A stretch of 64,000 nt of DNA from Lysobacter niastensis (lineage in GTDB: Bacteria; Pseudomonadota; Gammaproteobacteria; Xanthomonadales; Xanthomonadaceae). The translations under genes and the position numbers were made by a program. The notes beneath the pieces are model-generated. The model saw nothing but the letters and a program-made list of their open reading frames with translations. It ran no database searches and was not told the DNA's origin. Positions 49,897-59,886 of the stretch are shown piece by piece (position 1 is the stretch's first letter; every line of letters starts with the position of its first letter). The stretch is taken from positions 248,001-312,000 of the forward strand of contig NZ_JADLZT010000005.1 of NCBI RefSeq assembly GCF_015453285.1, in the 5' to 3' direction.

Positions 49897-51054
49897 TCAC
49901 AACGTGGCGAGGAATCCCGCCACCGCCGGCCCGAAACGGGCGATGTCGACGAGGAACGCATCGTGCCCCTGCGGCGAGGGCAGCGGCAGGAACTCGCTGT
50001 ACGCGCCACCGGCGCGCAGGCCTTCGGCAATCTCCTCCTGCTGCTGCAGCGGGAACAGGATGTCGGTCTGCACGCCGATTGCGAGGGCTCTCTCCACGCG
50101 GATGCCTGCGAGACCGGCGCGGACGCCCCCGGATCCGGGATTGCCGGCGCGATCGTTACGGTTACCGTCCTGTTCGCGGCCGTACTCGCCCAGGTCGAAC
50201 CAGTCCATGGAGCGGCTGAGGTACAGGTAGCAGTTCGGATCGAAGCGGCGCACGAAGCGGCGCGCATGGCCTTCCAGGTAGCTTTCGACTTCGAACTCCA
50301 AGCCGAACGGGTCATCGCCGGCATGGTCGGAATCGAGGCGGACACGGCCGAAGCGGCCGTCCCACTCCAGCGCGGAGCGATAGGTAATCACGCCGAGCTT
50401 GCGCGCCATGCGCATGCCCGATTCAGGATAGTGCGCGTCGTCGTACTTGCCGTGGTTCCAGTCCGGATCGAGGCGGATCGCCTCGCGCTGCAGCGAGCGG
50501 ATCGCGATCGAGAACGGCAGCGCCTGTGCGGCACCGGAGATGTTGATATGGCTTCGCGCCAGGCCCGGGTTGCGCAACATGAAGGCCAGCGCGGTCATGC
50601 CGCCCATCGAATTGCCAATGATGCAGGCGAGGCGTTCGATGCCGAGCGCACGCACGACGTGCGCGGCCGCATCGGCGCCGTCTTCGACGGACAATTCCGG
50701 GAAGTCGAGACGGTAGGTTTCGCCGGTCTGAGGGTTAATCGAGGCCGGCCCGGTCGAGCCTTTGCAGCTGCCGAGCGAGTTCACGCAGATCACGAACCAG
50801 CGATCGCTGTCGATCGGCTTGGCGGGGCCGACCATCTGCTCCCACCAGCCCGGCTCCGCGTTGCCGGCATTGCTGGCGGCGTGGGCATCGGGCGACAGGC
50901 CGGTGACGATCAGGATCGCGTTGTCGCGCGCCCCGTTGAGCGTGCCCCAGGTTTCATAGGCGATGCGCGCGCCGTGCAGCGCACCGCCGCGCTTCATCGG
51001 GAAGGGCGAGGGCAGGGCGCAGAACTGCGTGCCGGGAGGAATGAACTCGGTCAT
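49897..51054 (-). CDS. metX: MetX-family O-acyltransferase, probably serine/homoserine O-acyltransferase
   Basis: 385 residues, alpha/beta hydrolase. Catalytic triad: nucleophile Ser149 in GNSMGGM, Asp331 in VGVQTD-type strand ('GVQTDILFP'), His364 in 'PQGHDAFLVD'. Substrate segment 'NSLGSCKGSTGPASINP' is the family mark. In xanthomonads MetX homologues have been found to be L-serine O-succinyltransferases feeding cysteine synthesis, not homoserine acetyltransferases; this sequence belongs to that clade by appearance. A 16-residue Asp/Asn/Gly-rich insert (about 295-310) is unusual. Symbol metX reflects family, not proven reaction. Confidence 0.88.
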   Translation of the reverse strand: MTEFIPPGTQFCALPSPFPMKRGGALHGARIAYETWGTLNGARDNAILIVTGLSPDAHAASNAGNAEPGWWEQMVGPAKPIDSDRWFVICVNSLGSCKGSTGPASINPQTGETYRLDFPELSVEDGADAAAHVVRALGIERLACIIGNSMGGMTALAFMLRNPGLARSHINISGAAQALPFSIAIRSLQREAIRLDPDWNHGKYDDAHYPESGMRMARKLGVITYRSALEWDGRFGRVRLDSDHAGDDPFGLEFEVESYLEGHARRFVRRFDPNCYLYLSRSMDWFDLGEYGREQDGNRNDRAGNPGSGGVRAGLAGIRVERALAIGVQTDILFPLQQQEEIAEGLRAGGAYSEFLPLPSPQGHDAFLVDIARFGPAVAGFLATL

Positions 51055-51127
51055 GGGTGCAAGCTTAACGGGGCAGTGGTTCTTTTCGGAATCACGTGCG
51101 AACCGCTTGCGCCTTCGTGGTGCCGAT

Positions 51128-52156
51128 TCAGCGGCGTACCTGGTCGATCACCAGCTCGATCGCAGCGGAATCTTTGCCGGCGGGCTTGGCCACCGATTCG
51201 AAATCGCCCGCCTGCGGCATGGCATTGCCGCTGGCCGAGACGCGTGCGAGCACTTCGACGCGATCGAGTTGCGAGAGCTTCATCGTCGGCATCGGGCTGT
51301 CGCCATCGTCGAGCATGACCTCGAGTGGGAAACCGCGCGCAGGCAGCTTCTCGACCGCGACCGGCATCGGCGGACCGCCGGGCTGGCGCGCCAGCACGAA
51401 CAGGCTGGCATTGGCCGGAAGCTTCGCCGCGAGCTCCGGTGCGAGCGCCACTCGTACCTTGATCGAGCCAGCGACGGTCTCGCCAGTCGCGCTGACGGGC
51501 GCTGCCGCTGCCGCTGCGGTTGCAGGCAGCGGCGGCAGTCCGGCTTCGCCGCGTGCGGAATTGATCTGTTCGCGCAGGCTGCCAGCGGTGCGCTCGTCGA
51601 CGATGGCCAGCAGCGGTTCCCAGGTCTTCGCTGCTTCCGCCGGCTGCTTGGCCTGGCGTTGGGCGATGCCGAGGAACCAGCGGGCGCGCTGGTGCATGGG
51701 CTGGGTGGCAAGGGCGTCGCGCAGCATCGCCACGGCCTCGTCGTCGAAGCGGCGCTCCGGTGCGGCGAGCGCGCGCATCTCCGCCGCTTCGGCGAGCAGG
51801 TCGGGATCGGTGGGCGCCAGCTTCAGCGCGCGCAGCGAAGCGTCACGCGCATTGGCGGCGCGGCCTTCGGCGAGGTAGGCACGCGAGAGCAGACGCCAGC
51901 CTTCGACCTGGTTCGGATCGCGCTTCAGTTCCGCCTCGAGCTGGCTGATCGCGTCTTCCAGCGACTGCGGGGCGCGGCGCTGGGCCGGATCGAGCGCGTT
52001 CGGCGTGCCGACGACGAAGTAGAGCAGGCCGGTGGCCAGCACCAGGCCGGCGACGGCGCCGAAGCCAGCGATGGGACGCGTGCGCCACAGCGGGCGCAGC
52101 ACATAGGCGAGGGCGAGCACGGCCAGCGCGAGGCCGGCGATCACGAAACCGGTCAT
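51128..52156 (-). CDS. ccmI: CcmI, TPR subunit of haem lyase for cytochrome c
   Basis: 342 residues. An ATG at 52156 with AGGA 6 bases upstream overlaps the ccmH stop; a second ATG six bases earlier is an alternative. Two membrane helices (VIAGLALAVLALAYVLRPLW; AGFGAVAGLVLATGLLYFVV) are followed by TPR helices ('AISQLEAELKRDPNQVEGWRLLSRAYLAEGRAANARDASLRAL', 'ATQPMHQRARWFLGIAQRQAKQPAEAAKTWEPLLA') that hold apo-cytochrome c. The C-terminal periplasmic domain is beta-rich. Last gene of the ccm cluster. Confidence 0.9.
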   Translation of the reverse strand: MTGFVIAGLALAVLALAYVLRPLWRTRPIAGFGAVAGLVLATGLLYFVVGTPNALDPAQRRAPQSLEDAISQLEAELKRDPNQVEGWRLLSRAYLAEGRAANARDASLRALKLAPTDPDLLAEAAEMRALAAPERRFDDEAVAMLRDALATQPMHQRARWFLGIAQRQAKQPAEAAKTWEPLLAIVDERTAGSLREQINSARGEAGLPPLPATAAAAAAPVSATGETVAGSIKVRVALAPELAAKLPANASLFVLARQPGGPPMPVAVEKLPARGFPLEVMLDDGDSPMPTMKLSQLDRVEVLARVSASGNAMPQAGDFESVAKPAGKDSAAIELVIDQVRR

Positions 52157-52641
52157 CACCATTCCTGGTCGTCGTTGTTGTTGTCGGATGCGGAAGGCGC
52201 GTTTCGCGTGCGCTTGCGCACCGCGCCGGCGACGATCAGGCCGCCGGCCAGCAGTACCAATGCCGGTCCGAACCACAGCAACCAGGTCTTGGACTCGACC
52301 TGCGGGCGGTACAGCACGAACTCGCCATAGCGCTCGACCAGGAACTCCTTGATCTCGCGGTCGTTCTTGCCCTGGCGCATCAGCACCAGCACTTCGCGGC
52401 GCAGGTCGACGGCGATCTGCGCGTTGGATTCCGCCAGCGAGTTGTTCTGGCACATCACGCAGCGCAGCTCAGTCACCAGTGCGTGGAAGCGCTGCTCCTC
52501 GGCAGCGCTCTCGAACTTCAGCGGCGTGGCGTCGCTGGCTGGCTGGGCGGTCGCGGCGAGCGGCAGCGCCAGCAGCTGCAAGGATGCCGCCAGTGCGAGG
52601 CTGCGCAAGAAGTGCTTCCGCTGGCGGAGCAGGAAGCTCAT
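52156..52641 (-). CDS. ccmH: CcmH, thiol-disulfide subunit for apo-cytochrome c
   Basis: 161 residues from ATG 52641. Signal peptide, then the redox motif 'LRCVMCQNNSLAESNAQIAVDLRREV' with LRCxxCQN, and a membrane helix near the C-terminus (TWLLWFGPALVLLAGGLIVAGAV). It reduces apo-cytochrome c cysteines for haem attachment. The short single-domain form, with CcmI as a separate gene, is the arrangement outside E. coli. It overlaps ccmG by 4 bp. Confidence 0.95.
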   Translation of the reverse strand: MSFLLRQRKHFLRSLALAASLQLLALPLAATAQPASDATPLKFESAAEEQRFHALVTELRCVMCQNNSLAESNAQIAVDLRREVLVLMRQGKNDREIKEFLVERYGEFVLYRPQVESKTWLLWFGPALVLLAGGLIVAGAVRKRTRNAPSASDNNNDDQEW

Positions 52642-53210
52642 CGCGCCTTCTCGATTTCTGCCAGCTTCGGCAGCAGGTCGTTCTGGATCACTGTGTCGGT
52701 CATCGGACCGACGTACTTCCAGCGGATCACGCCCTTGCCGTCGACCAGGAAGGTTTCGGGAGCGCCGTAAATGCCCCAGTCGATCGCGACCTTGCCGTCG
52801 TAGTCGGTGAGCACCAGGAAATACGGATTGCCGAACTGCTCCAGCCAGCGCAGCGCGTCGGCGTGTTCGTCCTTCCAGTTGAAGCCGACCACGCGCAGGC
52901 GCCGGGTCTCGGCGAAGCGCGTCAGCACCGGATGCTCGTCGCGGCAGGCCGGGCACCAGCTTCCCCAGACGTTGAGCAGGTAGGGTGCGCCCTGCAGTTC
53001 CTGCGACGTCACCAGGCGGCCCGGTTCGTGCAGCACGGGCAGGCGGAACGCCGGTGCCGGTTTGCCGATCAGCGGCGAGGGCAGCGCTTCGCGGTTGGGG
53101 TTGCGGCTGAGCATCACGCCGGCGAACAGCAGCACGCCAAGCGCGGCGACGATGATCAGCGGCAGCCAGCGCATCGTGGACTGGCGGGGCTGCGGTGCGG
53201 CGTCGCTCAT
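52638..53210 (-). CDS. ccmG: CcmG/DsbE thioredoxin-like protein
   Basis: 190 residues. A membrane anchor (LPLIIVAALGVLLFAGVML) is followed by a thioredoxin domain with the redox site WCPAC ('NVWGSWCPACRDEHPVL'), and the Glu/Pro segments 'YFLVLTDYDG' and 'GAPETFLVDGKGVI' typical of DsbE. It reduces CcmH or apo-cytochrome c in the periplasm. ATG 53210 overlaps the ccmF stop by 4 bp. Confidence 0.95.
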   Translation of the reverse strand: MSDAAPQPRQSTMRWLPLIIVAALGVLLFAGVMLSRNPNREALPSPLIGKPAPAFRLPVLHEPGRLVTSQELQGAPYLLNVWGSWCPACRDEHPVLTRFAETRRLRVVGFNWKDEHADALRWLEQFGNPYFLVLTDYDGKVAIDWGIYGAPETFLVDGKGVIRWKYVGPMTDTVIQNDLLPKLAEIEKAR

Positions 53211-55192
53211 CGGGCGGGCTCCGGAGCAGGCTGCGGACTGGTTCGGGTCGGTGCGAGTGCTGGCTGCACTTCGGCGGCGACACGGCGGAACCGGCGGTCG
53301 GTCGCGGTGACCAGGCCGCCGAGCATCATCAGGATCGCGCCGGCCCAGATCCATCGTACGAACGGCTTGATGTGCACGCGCAGCGCCCAAGCGCCGTTGC
53401 CCAGCGGTTCGCCGAGCGCGACATAGAGGTCGCGCGAAAGCCCCGGCTCGATCGCGGCTTCGGTCATCACCTGGCCGCCGCTGGCGTAGGTGCGTTTCTC
53501 CGGATGCATCACGGTGAGCGGCCGGTCGTTCTCGAAGACCGTGACCGTGCCGCGATCGGCTTCGTAGTTAGGACCCTGCGAATGCTCGGCGCCGTCGAAG
53601 CGGAAGGAGAAGCGGCCCACGTCGACCGACTGGCCCGGTACGACCGCGATCTCACGTTGCAGCGCAAGGCCTTCTGTCAGCAGCGCGCCGACCAGGAACA
53701 CGGCGACGCCGAAATGCGCCAGCGTCATGCCGAGCATCTCGGCGGTGAAGGCGCTACCACCGGTCTGGCTGCGCAGCCGCGACCACACGAAGCGCAGCGT
53801 GCCCAGCAGCACCCAGGCGGCGCCGACGATGCCGGCGGCAACCTTCCACGGCCCCTGCGGCGCGAGGAAGAACGCAGCGACGCCAGCGACTAGCGCCAGG
53901 CCCGCCCACGGCAGCAGCATCGCCAGCGGTTTGGAAACCTGCTCGCGCTGCCAGCGGGTCACCGGGCCGAACGGTAGCAGCGCCACCAGCGGCGACATCA
54001 GCAGCACGAACATCAGCGCGAAGTACGGCGGGCCGACCGAGATCTTGCCCAGTTCCAGCGCATCGGCCAGCAGCGGGTACAGCGTGCCCAGCAGCACCAT
54101 CGCGCAGGCGGTCGACAGCAGCAGGTTGTTGGCCAGCAGCAAGGTCTCGCGCGATGCGGGCTCGAACGGCTTGCCCGCATCTTCCGCGGAGGGGGCGCGC
54201 AGCGCGTACAGCAGCAGCGAACCGCCGATGACGACGCCGAGGAAGGCGAGGATGAACAGTCCGCGTGCCGGGTCGGCGGCGAACGCGTGCACGCTGGTCA
54301 GCACGCCGGAGCGCACCAGGAACGTGCCCAGCAGCGACAGCGAGAACGTGGCGATGGCCAGCAGCAGCGTCCAGCCGCGGAAGCTGCCGCGCTTCTCGGT
54401 CACGGCCTGCGAATGCAGCAGTGCCGCACCGGCGAGCCACGGCATGAAGCTGGCGTTCTCGACCGGATCCCAGAACCACCAGCCGCCCCAGCCGAGTTCG
54501 TAGTACGCCCACCACGAACCGAGCGCGATGCCGAGCGTCAGGAATGCCCAGGCGACATTCGTCCACGGCCGCGTCCAGCGCAGCCAGCGCGCATCGATGC
54601 GGCCGTCGAGCAGCGCCGCGATCGCGAACGCGAACGGCACGGCGAAACCCACGTAGCCGACGTACAGCATCGGCGGGTGGATGATCATGCCCGGGTCCTG
54701 CAGCAGCGGATTGAGGTCGCGGCCTTCGGCGGCGGCCGGCAGCAGGCGCAGGAAGGGATTGCTGGTGAAGATCAGGAAGGCGAGGAAGCCGATGCTGACG
54801 ACGCCCATCACGCCGAGCACGCGGGCGATGACGTCGGCCGGGAGCTGCCGCGAGAAGCGCGCGACCGCGCCGGTCCATAGCGCCAGGATCAGCGCCCACA
54901 GCAGCAGCGAACCTTCGTGCGCGCCCCACACCGCGGTGTAGCGGTAGACCATCGGCAGCAGCGAGTTGCTGTTCTCGGCGACGTAGCGCAGCGAGAAGTC
55001 CTGCTGGACGAAGCCCAGGGTCAGGATGACGAAGGCGAGCGCGACCAGTCCCAGTTGCGCGTAGGCCGCCGGCCGCGCCACCGCCATCCACGGCGTGATG
55101 CCGCGCTGCGCACCCGCCAGCGGCAACGCCGCCTGCAGGACGGATACCAGCAGCGCCAGGATCAGCGCGATCTGACCGAGTTCAGCCCACAC
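53207..55192 (-). CDS. ccmF: CcmF, haem lyase subunit
   Basis: 661 residues, about 14 membrane helices. The tryptophan-rich haem-handling signature is 'WWAYYELGWGGWWFWDPVENASFMPWL', with further marks 'NSLLPMVYRYTAVWGAHEGSLLLW' and the His-containing 'PGMIIHPPMLYVGYVGF'. It is the main membrane ligase that attaches haem from CcmE to apo-cytochrome c. Length and order are standard. It starts immediately after ccmE. Confidence 0.96.
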   Translation of the reverse strand: MWAELGQIALILALLVSVLQAALPLAGAQRGITPWMAVARPAAYAQLGLVALAFVILTLGFVQQDFSLRYVAENSNSLLPMVYRYTAVWGAHEGSLLLWALILALWTGAVARFSRQLPADVIARVLGVMGVVSIGFLAFLIFTSNPFLRLLPAAAEGRDLNPLLQDPGMIIHPPMLYVGYVGFAVPFAFAIAALLDGRIDARWLRWTRPWTNVAWAFLTLGIALGSWWAYYELGWGGWWFWDPVENASFMPWLAGAALLHSQAVTEKRGSFRGWTLLLAIATFSLSLLGTFLVRSGVLTSVHAFAADPARGLFILAFLGVVIGGSLLLYALRAPSAEDAGKPFEPASRETLLLANNLLLSTACAMVLLGTLYPLLADALELGKISVGPPYFALMFVLLMSPLVALLPFGPVTRWQREQVSKPLAMLLPWAGLALVAGVAAFFLAPQGPWKVAAGIVGAAWVLLGTLRFVWSRLRSQTGGSAFTAEMLGMTLAHFGVAVFLVGALLTEGLALQREIAVVPGQSVDVGRFSFRFDGAEHSQGPNYEADRGTVTVFENDRPLTVMHPEKRTYASGGQVMTEAAIEPGLSRDLYVALGEPLGNGAWALRVHIKPFVRWIWAGAILMMLGGLVTATDRRFRRVAAEVQPALAPTRTSPQPAPEPAR

Positions 55193-55660
55193 TTACGGCG
55201 TACCCTGCTTGGCCGACGGCGCCTGCACGTCGTGCTTCTTGTGCGCGACGCCCATCTTGTCGGCGACTTCCTTCGGCATGTAGGTCTCGTCGTGCTTGGC
55301 GAGGATTTCCTCGGCGACGAACGTGTCGCCCTGCATGCGGCCGGTGGCGACCACGGCCTGCTTCTCGCGGAACAGGTCGGGGAGGATGCCGGTGTAGACC
55401 ACCGGCATCAGCGCATCGCCGTCGGTGACCTTGAAGTGGGCTTCCAGCGAACCCGTCGTGCGCTGGAACGAGCCGGCTTCGACCATGCCGCCGAGGCGGA
55501 AACGCGCGTGGTCGCCTGCTTCGCCGCGGAGCACTTCGCTGGGCGTGTAGAGGTAGGCGATGTTGCGTTGCAGGGCCGTCGCGACCAGCGCGGCGGCCAG
55601 GCCGGCGGCCACGACCAGGGCGATGACCCAGAGCAGGCGGCGGCGACGGATAGGATTCAT
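55193..55660 (-). CDS. ccmE: CcmE, haem chaperone
   Basis: 155 residues from ATG 55660. N-terminal anchor helix '[22 protein letters not shown]', then the OB-fold body '[28 protein letters not shown]' and '[23 protein letters not shown]'. The covalent haem-binding histidine is in '[10 protein letters not shown]' (H-D-E-x-Y). It ferries haem from CcmC to CcmF. The first ATG overlaps the ccmD stop by 4 bp. Confidence 0.96.
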   Translation of the reverse strand: MNPIRRRRLLWVIALVVAAGLAAALVATALQRNIAYLYTPSEVLRGEAGDHARFRLGGMVEAGSFQRTTGSLEAHFKVTDGDALMPVVYTGILPDLFREKQAVVATGRMQGDTFVAEEILAKHDETYMPKEVADKMGVAHKKHDVQAPSAKQGTP

Positions 55661-55830
55661 CGGATCAACTCGTTGGTGGCGGTCTTGCCGGGACGCGCGG
55701 CTTCGCGTGCGGCGCGAAGGCGGGCGCCGCGCAACTCGCGGCGGATCTGGAGGCGCGTGGCGACGAAGTCCCAGCCCAGCACGACGACGAATACCGCGTA
55801 GGCGGCAATGACGTAATTCAGGTAGCTCAC
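55657..55830 (-). CDS. ccmD: CcmD, small haem exporter subunit
   Basis: 57 residues from GTG 55830, with GGGAGG 6 bases upstream. One membrane helix '[18 protein letters not shown]' and a basic tail '[23 protein letters not shown]', the normal CcmD layout. It helps release holo-CcmE from CcmABC. Overlaps both ccmC and ccmE by 4 bp. Too short to stand out except by context. Confidence 0.9.
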   Translation of the reverse strand: MSYLNYVIAAYAVFVVVLGWDFVATRLQIRRELRGARLRAAREAARPGKTATNELIR

Positions 55831-56579
55831 GGGCGGCCTCCCTGCGCGGCCGAGGAAACCCAGCCCTTGCCGGCTTCGCGGCGCAGGTTGTCGGCGCGGG
55901 CACGCGACAGCAGCGCGCCGACGAACCACAGCTTGGTGCCGACGATCATCCACACCAGCGGCGGGATCATGCTGGCGTCCATGCTCGATTCGCCGAGCAG
56001 GCGGATGGTCTGGCCCTGGTGCAGCGAGTTCCACCACACCACCGAATAGCGGATCACCGGTAGCAGCACGACGCCGACGATGGCCAGCAGGCCGGCGGCG
56101 CGGGCCGCGGCGCGGCGGTCGTCGATGGCGTGGTACAGCCCGGTCACGCCCAGGTACAGGAACAGCAGGATCAGTTCGGTGGTCAGGCGCGGGTCCCAGT
56201 CCCACCAGGTGCCCCACATCGGCTTGCCCCAGATCGAACCGGTCAGCAGCGTGATCAGGGTGAAGGCAGCGCCGATCGGGGCGCAGGCCATCGCCAGGAT
56301 CTCGCACAGCTTGATGCGCCAGATCAGCGCGATGGCGGCATAGATCGCCATCAGCCCGAAGATCGCCATGCTCATCCAGGCGCTGGGCACGTGGATGTAG
56401 AGGATGCGGAAGCTGTCGCCCTGCTGGTAGTCGGCCGGCACCTGGAACAGGGCGCCGTACAGACCCCACGCCATGACCAGCAGGCCAAGGCCGTAGCCCC
56501 ACGGCGCCCAGCGCGCGGCGAAGCGGTCGAAGTAGGGGGGCGAACCGAGTTTGTGGAACCAGCGCAGGATCGGATTCAT
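55827..56579 (-). CDS. ccmC: CcmC, haem transfer membrane protein
   Basis: 250 residues, six hydrophobic segments. The haem signature WGxxWxWDxRLT is intact ('[15 protein letters not shown]'), along with His in '[10 protein letters not shown]' and '[10 protein letters not shown]'. It loads haem onto CcmE. Start '[17 protein letters not shown]' is typical. It lies 104 bp after ccmB, the only large gap in the cluster, so an internal promoter is possible. Confidence 0.96.
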   Translation of the reverse strand: MNPILRWFHKLGSPPYFDRFAARWAPWGYGLGLLVMAWGLYGALFQVPADYQQGDSFRILYIHVPSAWMSMAIFGLMAIYAAIALIWRIKLCEILAMACAPIGAAFTLITLLTGSIWGKPMWGTWWDWDPRLTTELILLFLYLGVTGLYHAIDDRRAAARAAGLLAIVGVVLLPVIRYSVVWWNSLHQGQTIRLLGESSMDASMIPPLVWMIVGTKLWFVGALLSRARADNLRREAGKGWVSSAAQGGRP

Positions 56580-56683
56580 CGTGTCTCAGCCCGCTCCCGG
56601 GCAGTCAGGCCCAGGCGGCGGAGGGATTGTTCGCGGCAGGGGCGGGTCGCTGCTTGATTTGGATCAATGGGGTCGCGCCAGCG

Positions 56684-57372
56684 CTAGCTGAGCGCAATCC
56701 GGATCGCCGCGGCGGCTGCCAGCGGCGCCAGCACCAGCGCGACGGCCAGTCCCGCGCCCAGCAGCAGCAGCGCACCGACCGGGTCCAATCCCTGGGCTGC
56801 GGCGGCTACGCTGCCAGCCCCGAACACCAGTACGGGCACGTACAGCGGCAGCGCCAACAGGGCCACAAGTATACCGGAGCGCCGCATCCCGACCGTCAGC
56901 GCGGCGACGACCGCTCCGAGCAGACTCAGCAAAGGCGTGCCCAGCGCGAGCGACGCCAGCAGCACCGGCAGTTGCGGGCGCGGCAGGTGCAGCAGCTCGC
57001 CCAGGAACGGCGTGGCGATCAGCAGCGGCAGCGCGGTCGTGGCCCAGTGCATGAACGTGCGCACCGTGACCAGCCACGCGAGCGGCACCGGTGCCAGCAT
57101 CCACTGCTCCAGCGAGCCGTCCTCGGCATCGCCCCGGAACAGCGTGTCCAGCGCGAGCAGGCCGGCCAGCAGTACGGCCAGCCACAGCACGCCGCCGGCC
57201 ACCTTGGAGAGGGCTTCCTTCTCGCCGCCCAGGGCGAGGGCAAACAGCACGACGACCAGCAGCGCGAACAGCGCCGGCTGCAACGCATCGCCGCGGCGGC
57301 GCCAGAGCAGGCGCAGGTCGCGGGCGAGCAGGGCGCGGGCGGCGCCGGCGAGACCTGGCAGGGCGGCGCCGT

Positions 57373-57376
<4 letters not shown>
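56684..57376 (-). CDS. ccmB: CcmB, haem ABC transporter permease
   Basis: 230 residues, six hydrophobic segments. Marks: '[33 protein letters not shown]', '[33 protein letters not shown]', '[26 protein letters not shown]'. With CcmA it forms the ABC module that frees holo-CcmE. ATG 57376 overlaps the ccmA stop by 4 bp. The next gene is ccmC. Confidence 0.94.
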
Positions 57377-58041
<665 letters not shown>

Positions 58042-58083
58042 CGGTCGGCTGGCAACGGCGCAGGCGGCCGTGAAGCGGCCATT

Positions 58084-58590
58084 TTATGCGACTGAGCCCG
58101 CGATCCCGCACGTCTGTGCATTGCCGGCCCAGTCGGTATGGGGCGCCATCGACGCGAAAGGCGGGCGCGGCATCATCATTCGCAGGCGCACCGGCTCTCC
58201 CCCGCGCCAGGCGAGCACGCCGGCCTGGCCGAACTCCAGCGCCAGCCGATGCAGCTCGTCCTCGTCCAGTCCGGCCAGCAGCCAGCCGGGTTCGCGCCAG
58301 TCGCCTGCCGGATCCTGCGCCCAGGCCGGATGGCGCACGGCACCAGCGGCATCGAGCTGGGCCACCAGCAGTGCATCAGCGGCTTCGTTGGCCGTGTCCG
58401 AGCGCGGCTCCGAAGCCGGGTTCCAGGCGGTGATGAAGGCATAGCGCGGCGCCGGCGAGTAGGCCTCCAGGTCGCTGGCAGGCTGCCCGACGCGCAGCGG
58501 CAGGGTGTCGCCGTCGAGCATCACGACGTATTCCGCGGCGGCGTACGCGGTGGCGAGTTCAGCGGCGTCGACGATCTGCAGCTCACGCAT
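58084..58590 (-). CDS. DUF3293 protein
   Basis: 168 residues, cytosolic. Family core 'YAFITAWNPASEPRSDTANEAADALLVAQL' and 'GWLLAGLDEDELHRLALEFGQAGVLAWRGGEPVRL'. The small mixed fold is of unknown role, common in xanthomonads. It lies upstream of ccmA on the same strand with a 42-bp gap and could share its transcript. Confidence 0.85.
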   Translation of the reverse strand: MRELQIVDAAELATAYAAAEYVVMLDGDTLPLRVGQPASDLEAYSPAPRYAFITAWNPASEPRSDTANEAADALLVAQLDAAGAVRHPAWAQDPAGDWREPGWLLAGLDEDELHRLALEFGQAGVLAWRGGEPVRLRMMMPRPPFASMAPHTDWAGNAQTCGIAGSVA

Positions 58591-58720
58591 GGCGCGAGTT
58601 TCGTGCCTTGCCGCAGCCGGCGCAATGACAGTCGAGGGGAGGGGGATGAGGGATCGTCATGACGCAGGGCCGTGCGGGTCCGTACACTTCCCCGCCTCAG
58701 CTATTTCCGCCACCACACCG

Positions 58721-59869
58721 ATGACCCTGGACACCAAGCTGCCGAAGGTCGGCACGACCATCTTCACCGTGATGTCGCAGCTCGCGATCGAACACGGCGC
58801 CGTCAACCTCGGCCAGGGCTTCCCGGACTTCAACGTGCCGGAACGCCTGATCGAAGCGCTGGACCGCGCCATGCGCGAGGGCAAGAACCAGTACGCACCG
58901 ATGACCGGCATCCCGGCGTTGCGCCAGGCGATCTCGGCCAAGACCCAGCGCTGCTACGGCTACCGTCCGGATCCGGAAACCGAGGTGACCGTCGTCTCCG
59001 GCGCCAGCGAGGCGATCTTCGACGCGGTGGCGGCCGTCGTGCGGCCCGGCGACGAAGTGATCGTGCTCGACCCCTGCTACGACTGCTACGAACCCGCGAT
59101 CGACCTGGCCGGCGGCCGCGCCGTGCATGTGCCGCTGGATCCGCAGACCTTCGCGCCCGACTGGAACCTGGTCCGCGCCGCGGTCACGCCGAAGACCCGG
59201 CTGCTGATGATCAACTCGCCGCACAACCCGTCCGGCGCGATGTTCACCGTCGACGACATCGCCGAGTTGACCGCGCTGCTGCGCGACACCGGCATCTACC
59301 TGCTGTCGGACGAGGTCTACGAGCACATCGTGTTCGACGGCCGCGTCCACGAGTCGGTGCTGCGCTATCCGGAGCTGCGCCATCGCGCCTTCGTCGTGTC
59401 CAGCTTCGGCAAGACCTACCACTGCACGGGCTGGAAGGTCGGCTACTGCATCGCGCCGGCCGCGCTGTCCGCGGAGCTGCGCAAGGTCCACCAGTACAAC
59501 ACCTTCTGCACGTTCGCCCCGGCGCAGTGGGCGTTCGCCGAGATGATCGAGGCCGAGCCGGAGCATTACGAGCAGCTCGGCGCGTTCTACCAGGCCAAGC
59601 GCGACCGGTTCCGCGAGCAGCTCCTGACCACGCGCCTGAAGCCGCTCACGGTGCCGGGTGGGTATTTCCAGCTGGTCGACTACTCGGCGGTGAGCGACCT
59701 GGACGATGCGGCGTTCTGCCGCTGGCTGACCGTGGAGAAGGGTGTCGCGGCGATCCCGCTTTCTCCGTTCTATGAAGTGCCGCCGTCGGGCCAGCGCTTG
59801 GCCCGCTTGTGCTTCGCCAAGAACGAAGCGACGCTGGACGCGGCGATCGAGCGCCTGCAGAAGCTCTGA
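58721..59869 (+). CDS. Methionine-type aminotransferase (fold type I PLP enzyme)
   Basis: 382 residues from ATG 58721. PLP-lysine in 'VVSSFGKTYHCTGWKVGYC', Asn-Pro-x-Gly substrate-binding segment 'MINSPHNPSGAMF', and Asp/Tyr 'YLLSDEVYEHIVFDG'. The family (YbdL/MtnE, kynurenine/glutamine transaminase K-like) makes amino acids from keto acids, notably methionine from ketomethylthiobutyrate with glutamine as donor. The next gene, 17 bp downstream, encodes an omega-amidase, which removes the ketoglutaramate by-product, so methionine salvage by glutamine transamination is the likely job. Confidence 0.9.
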   Translation: MTLDTKLPKVGTTIFTVMSQLAIEHGAVNLGQGFPDFNVPERLIEALDRAMREGKNQYAPMTGIPALRQAISAKTQRCYGYRPDPETEVTVVSGASEAIFDAVAAVVRPGDEVIVLDPCYDCYEPAIDLAGGRAVHVPLDPQTFAPDWNLVRAAVTPKTRLLMINSPHNPSGAMFTVDDIAELTALLRDTGIYLLSDEVYEHIVFDGRVHESVLRYPELRHRAFVVSSFGKTYHCTGWKVGYCIAPAALSAELRKVHQYNTFCTFAPAQWAFAEMIEAEPEHYEQLGAFYQAKRDRFREQLLTTRLKPLTVPGGYFQLVDYSAVSDLDDAAFCRWLTVEKGVAAIPLSPFYEVPPSGQRLARLCFAKNEATLDAAIERLQKL

Positions 59870-59886
59870 ACGACGAGACCGAGCGT

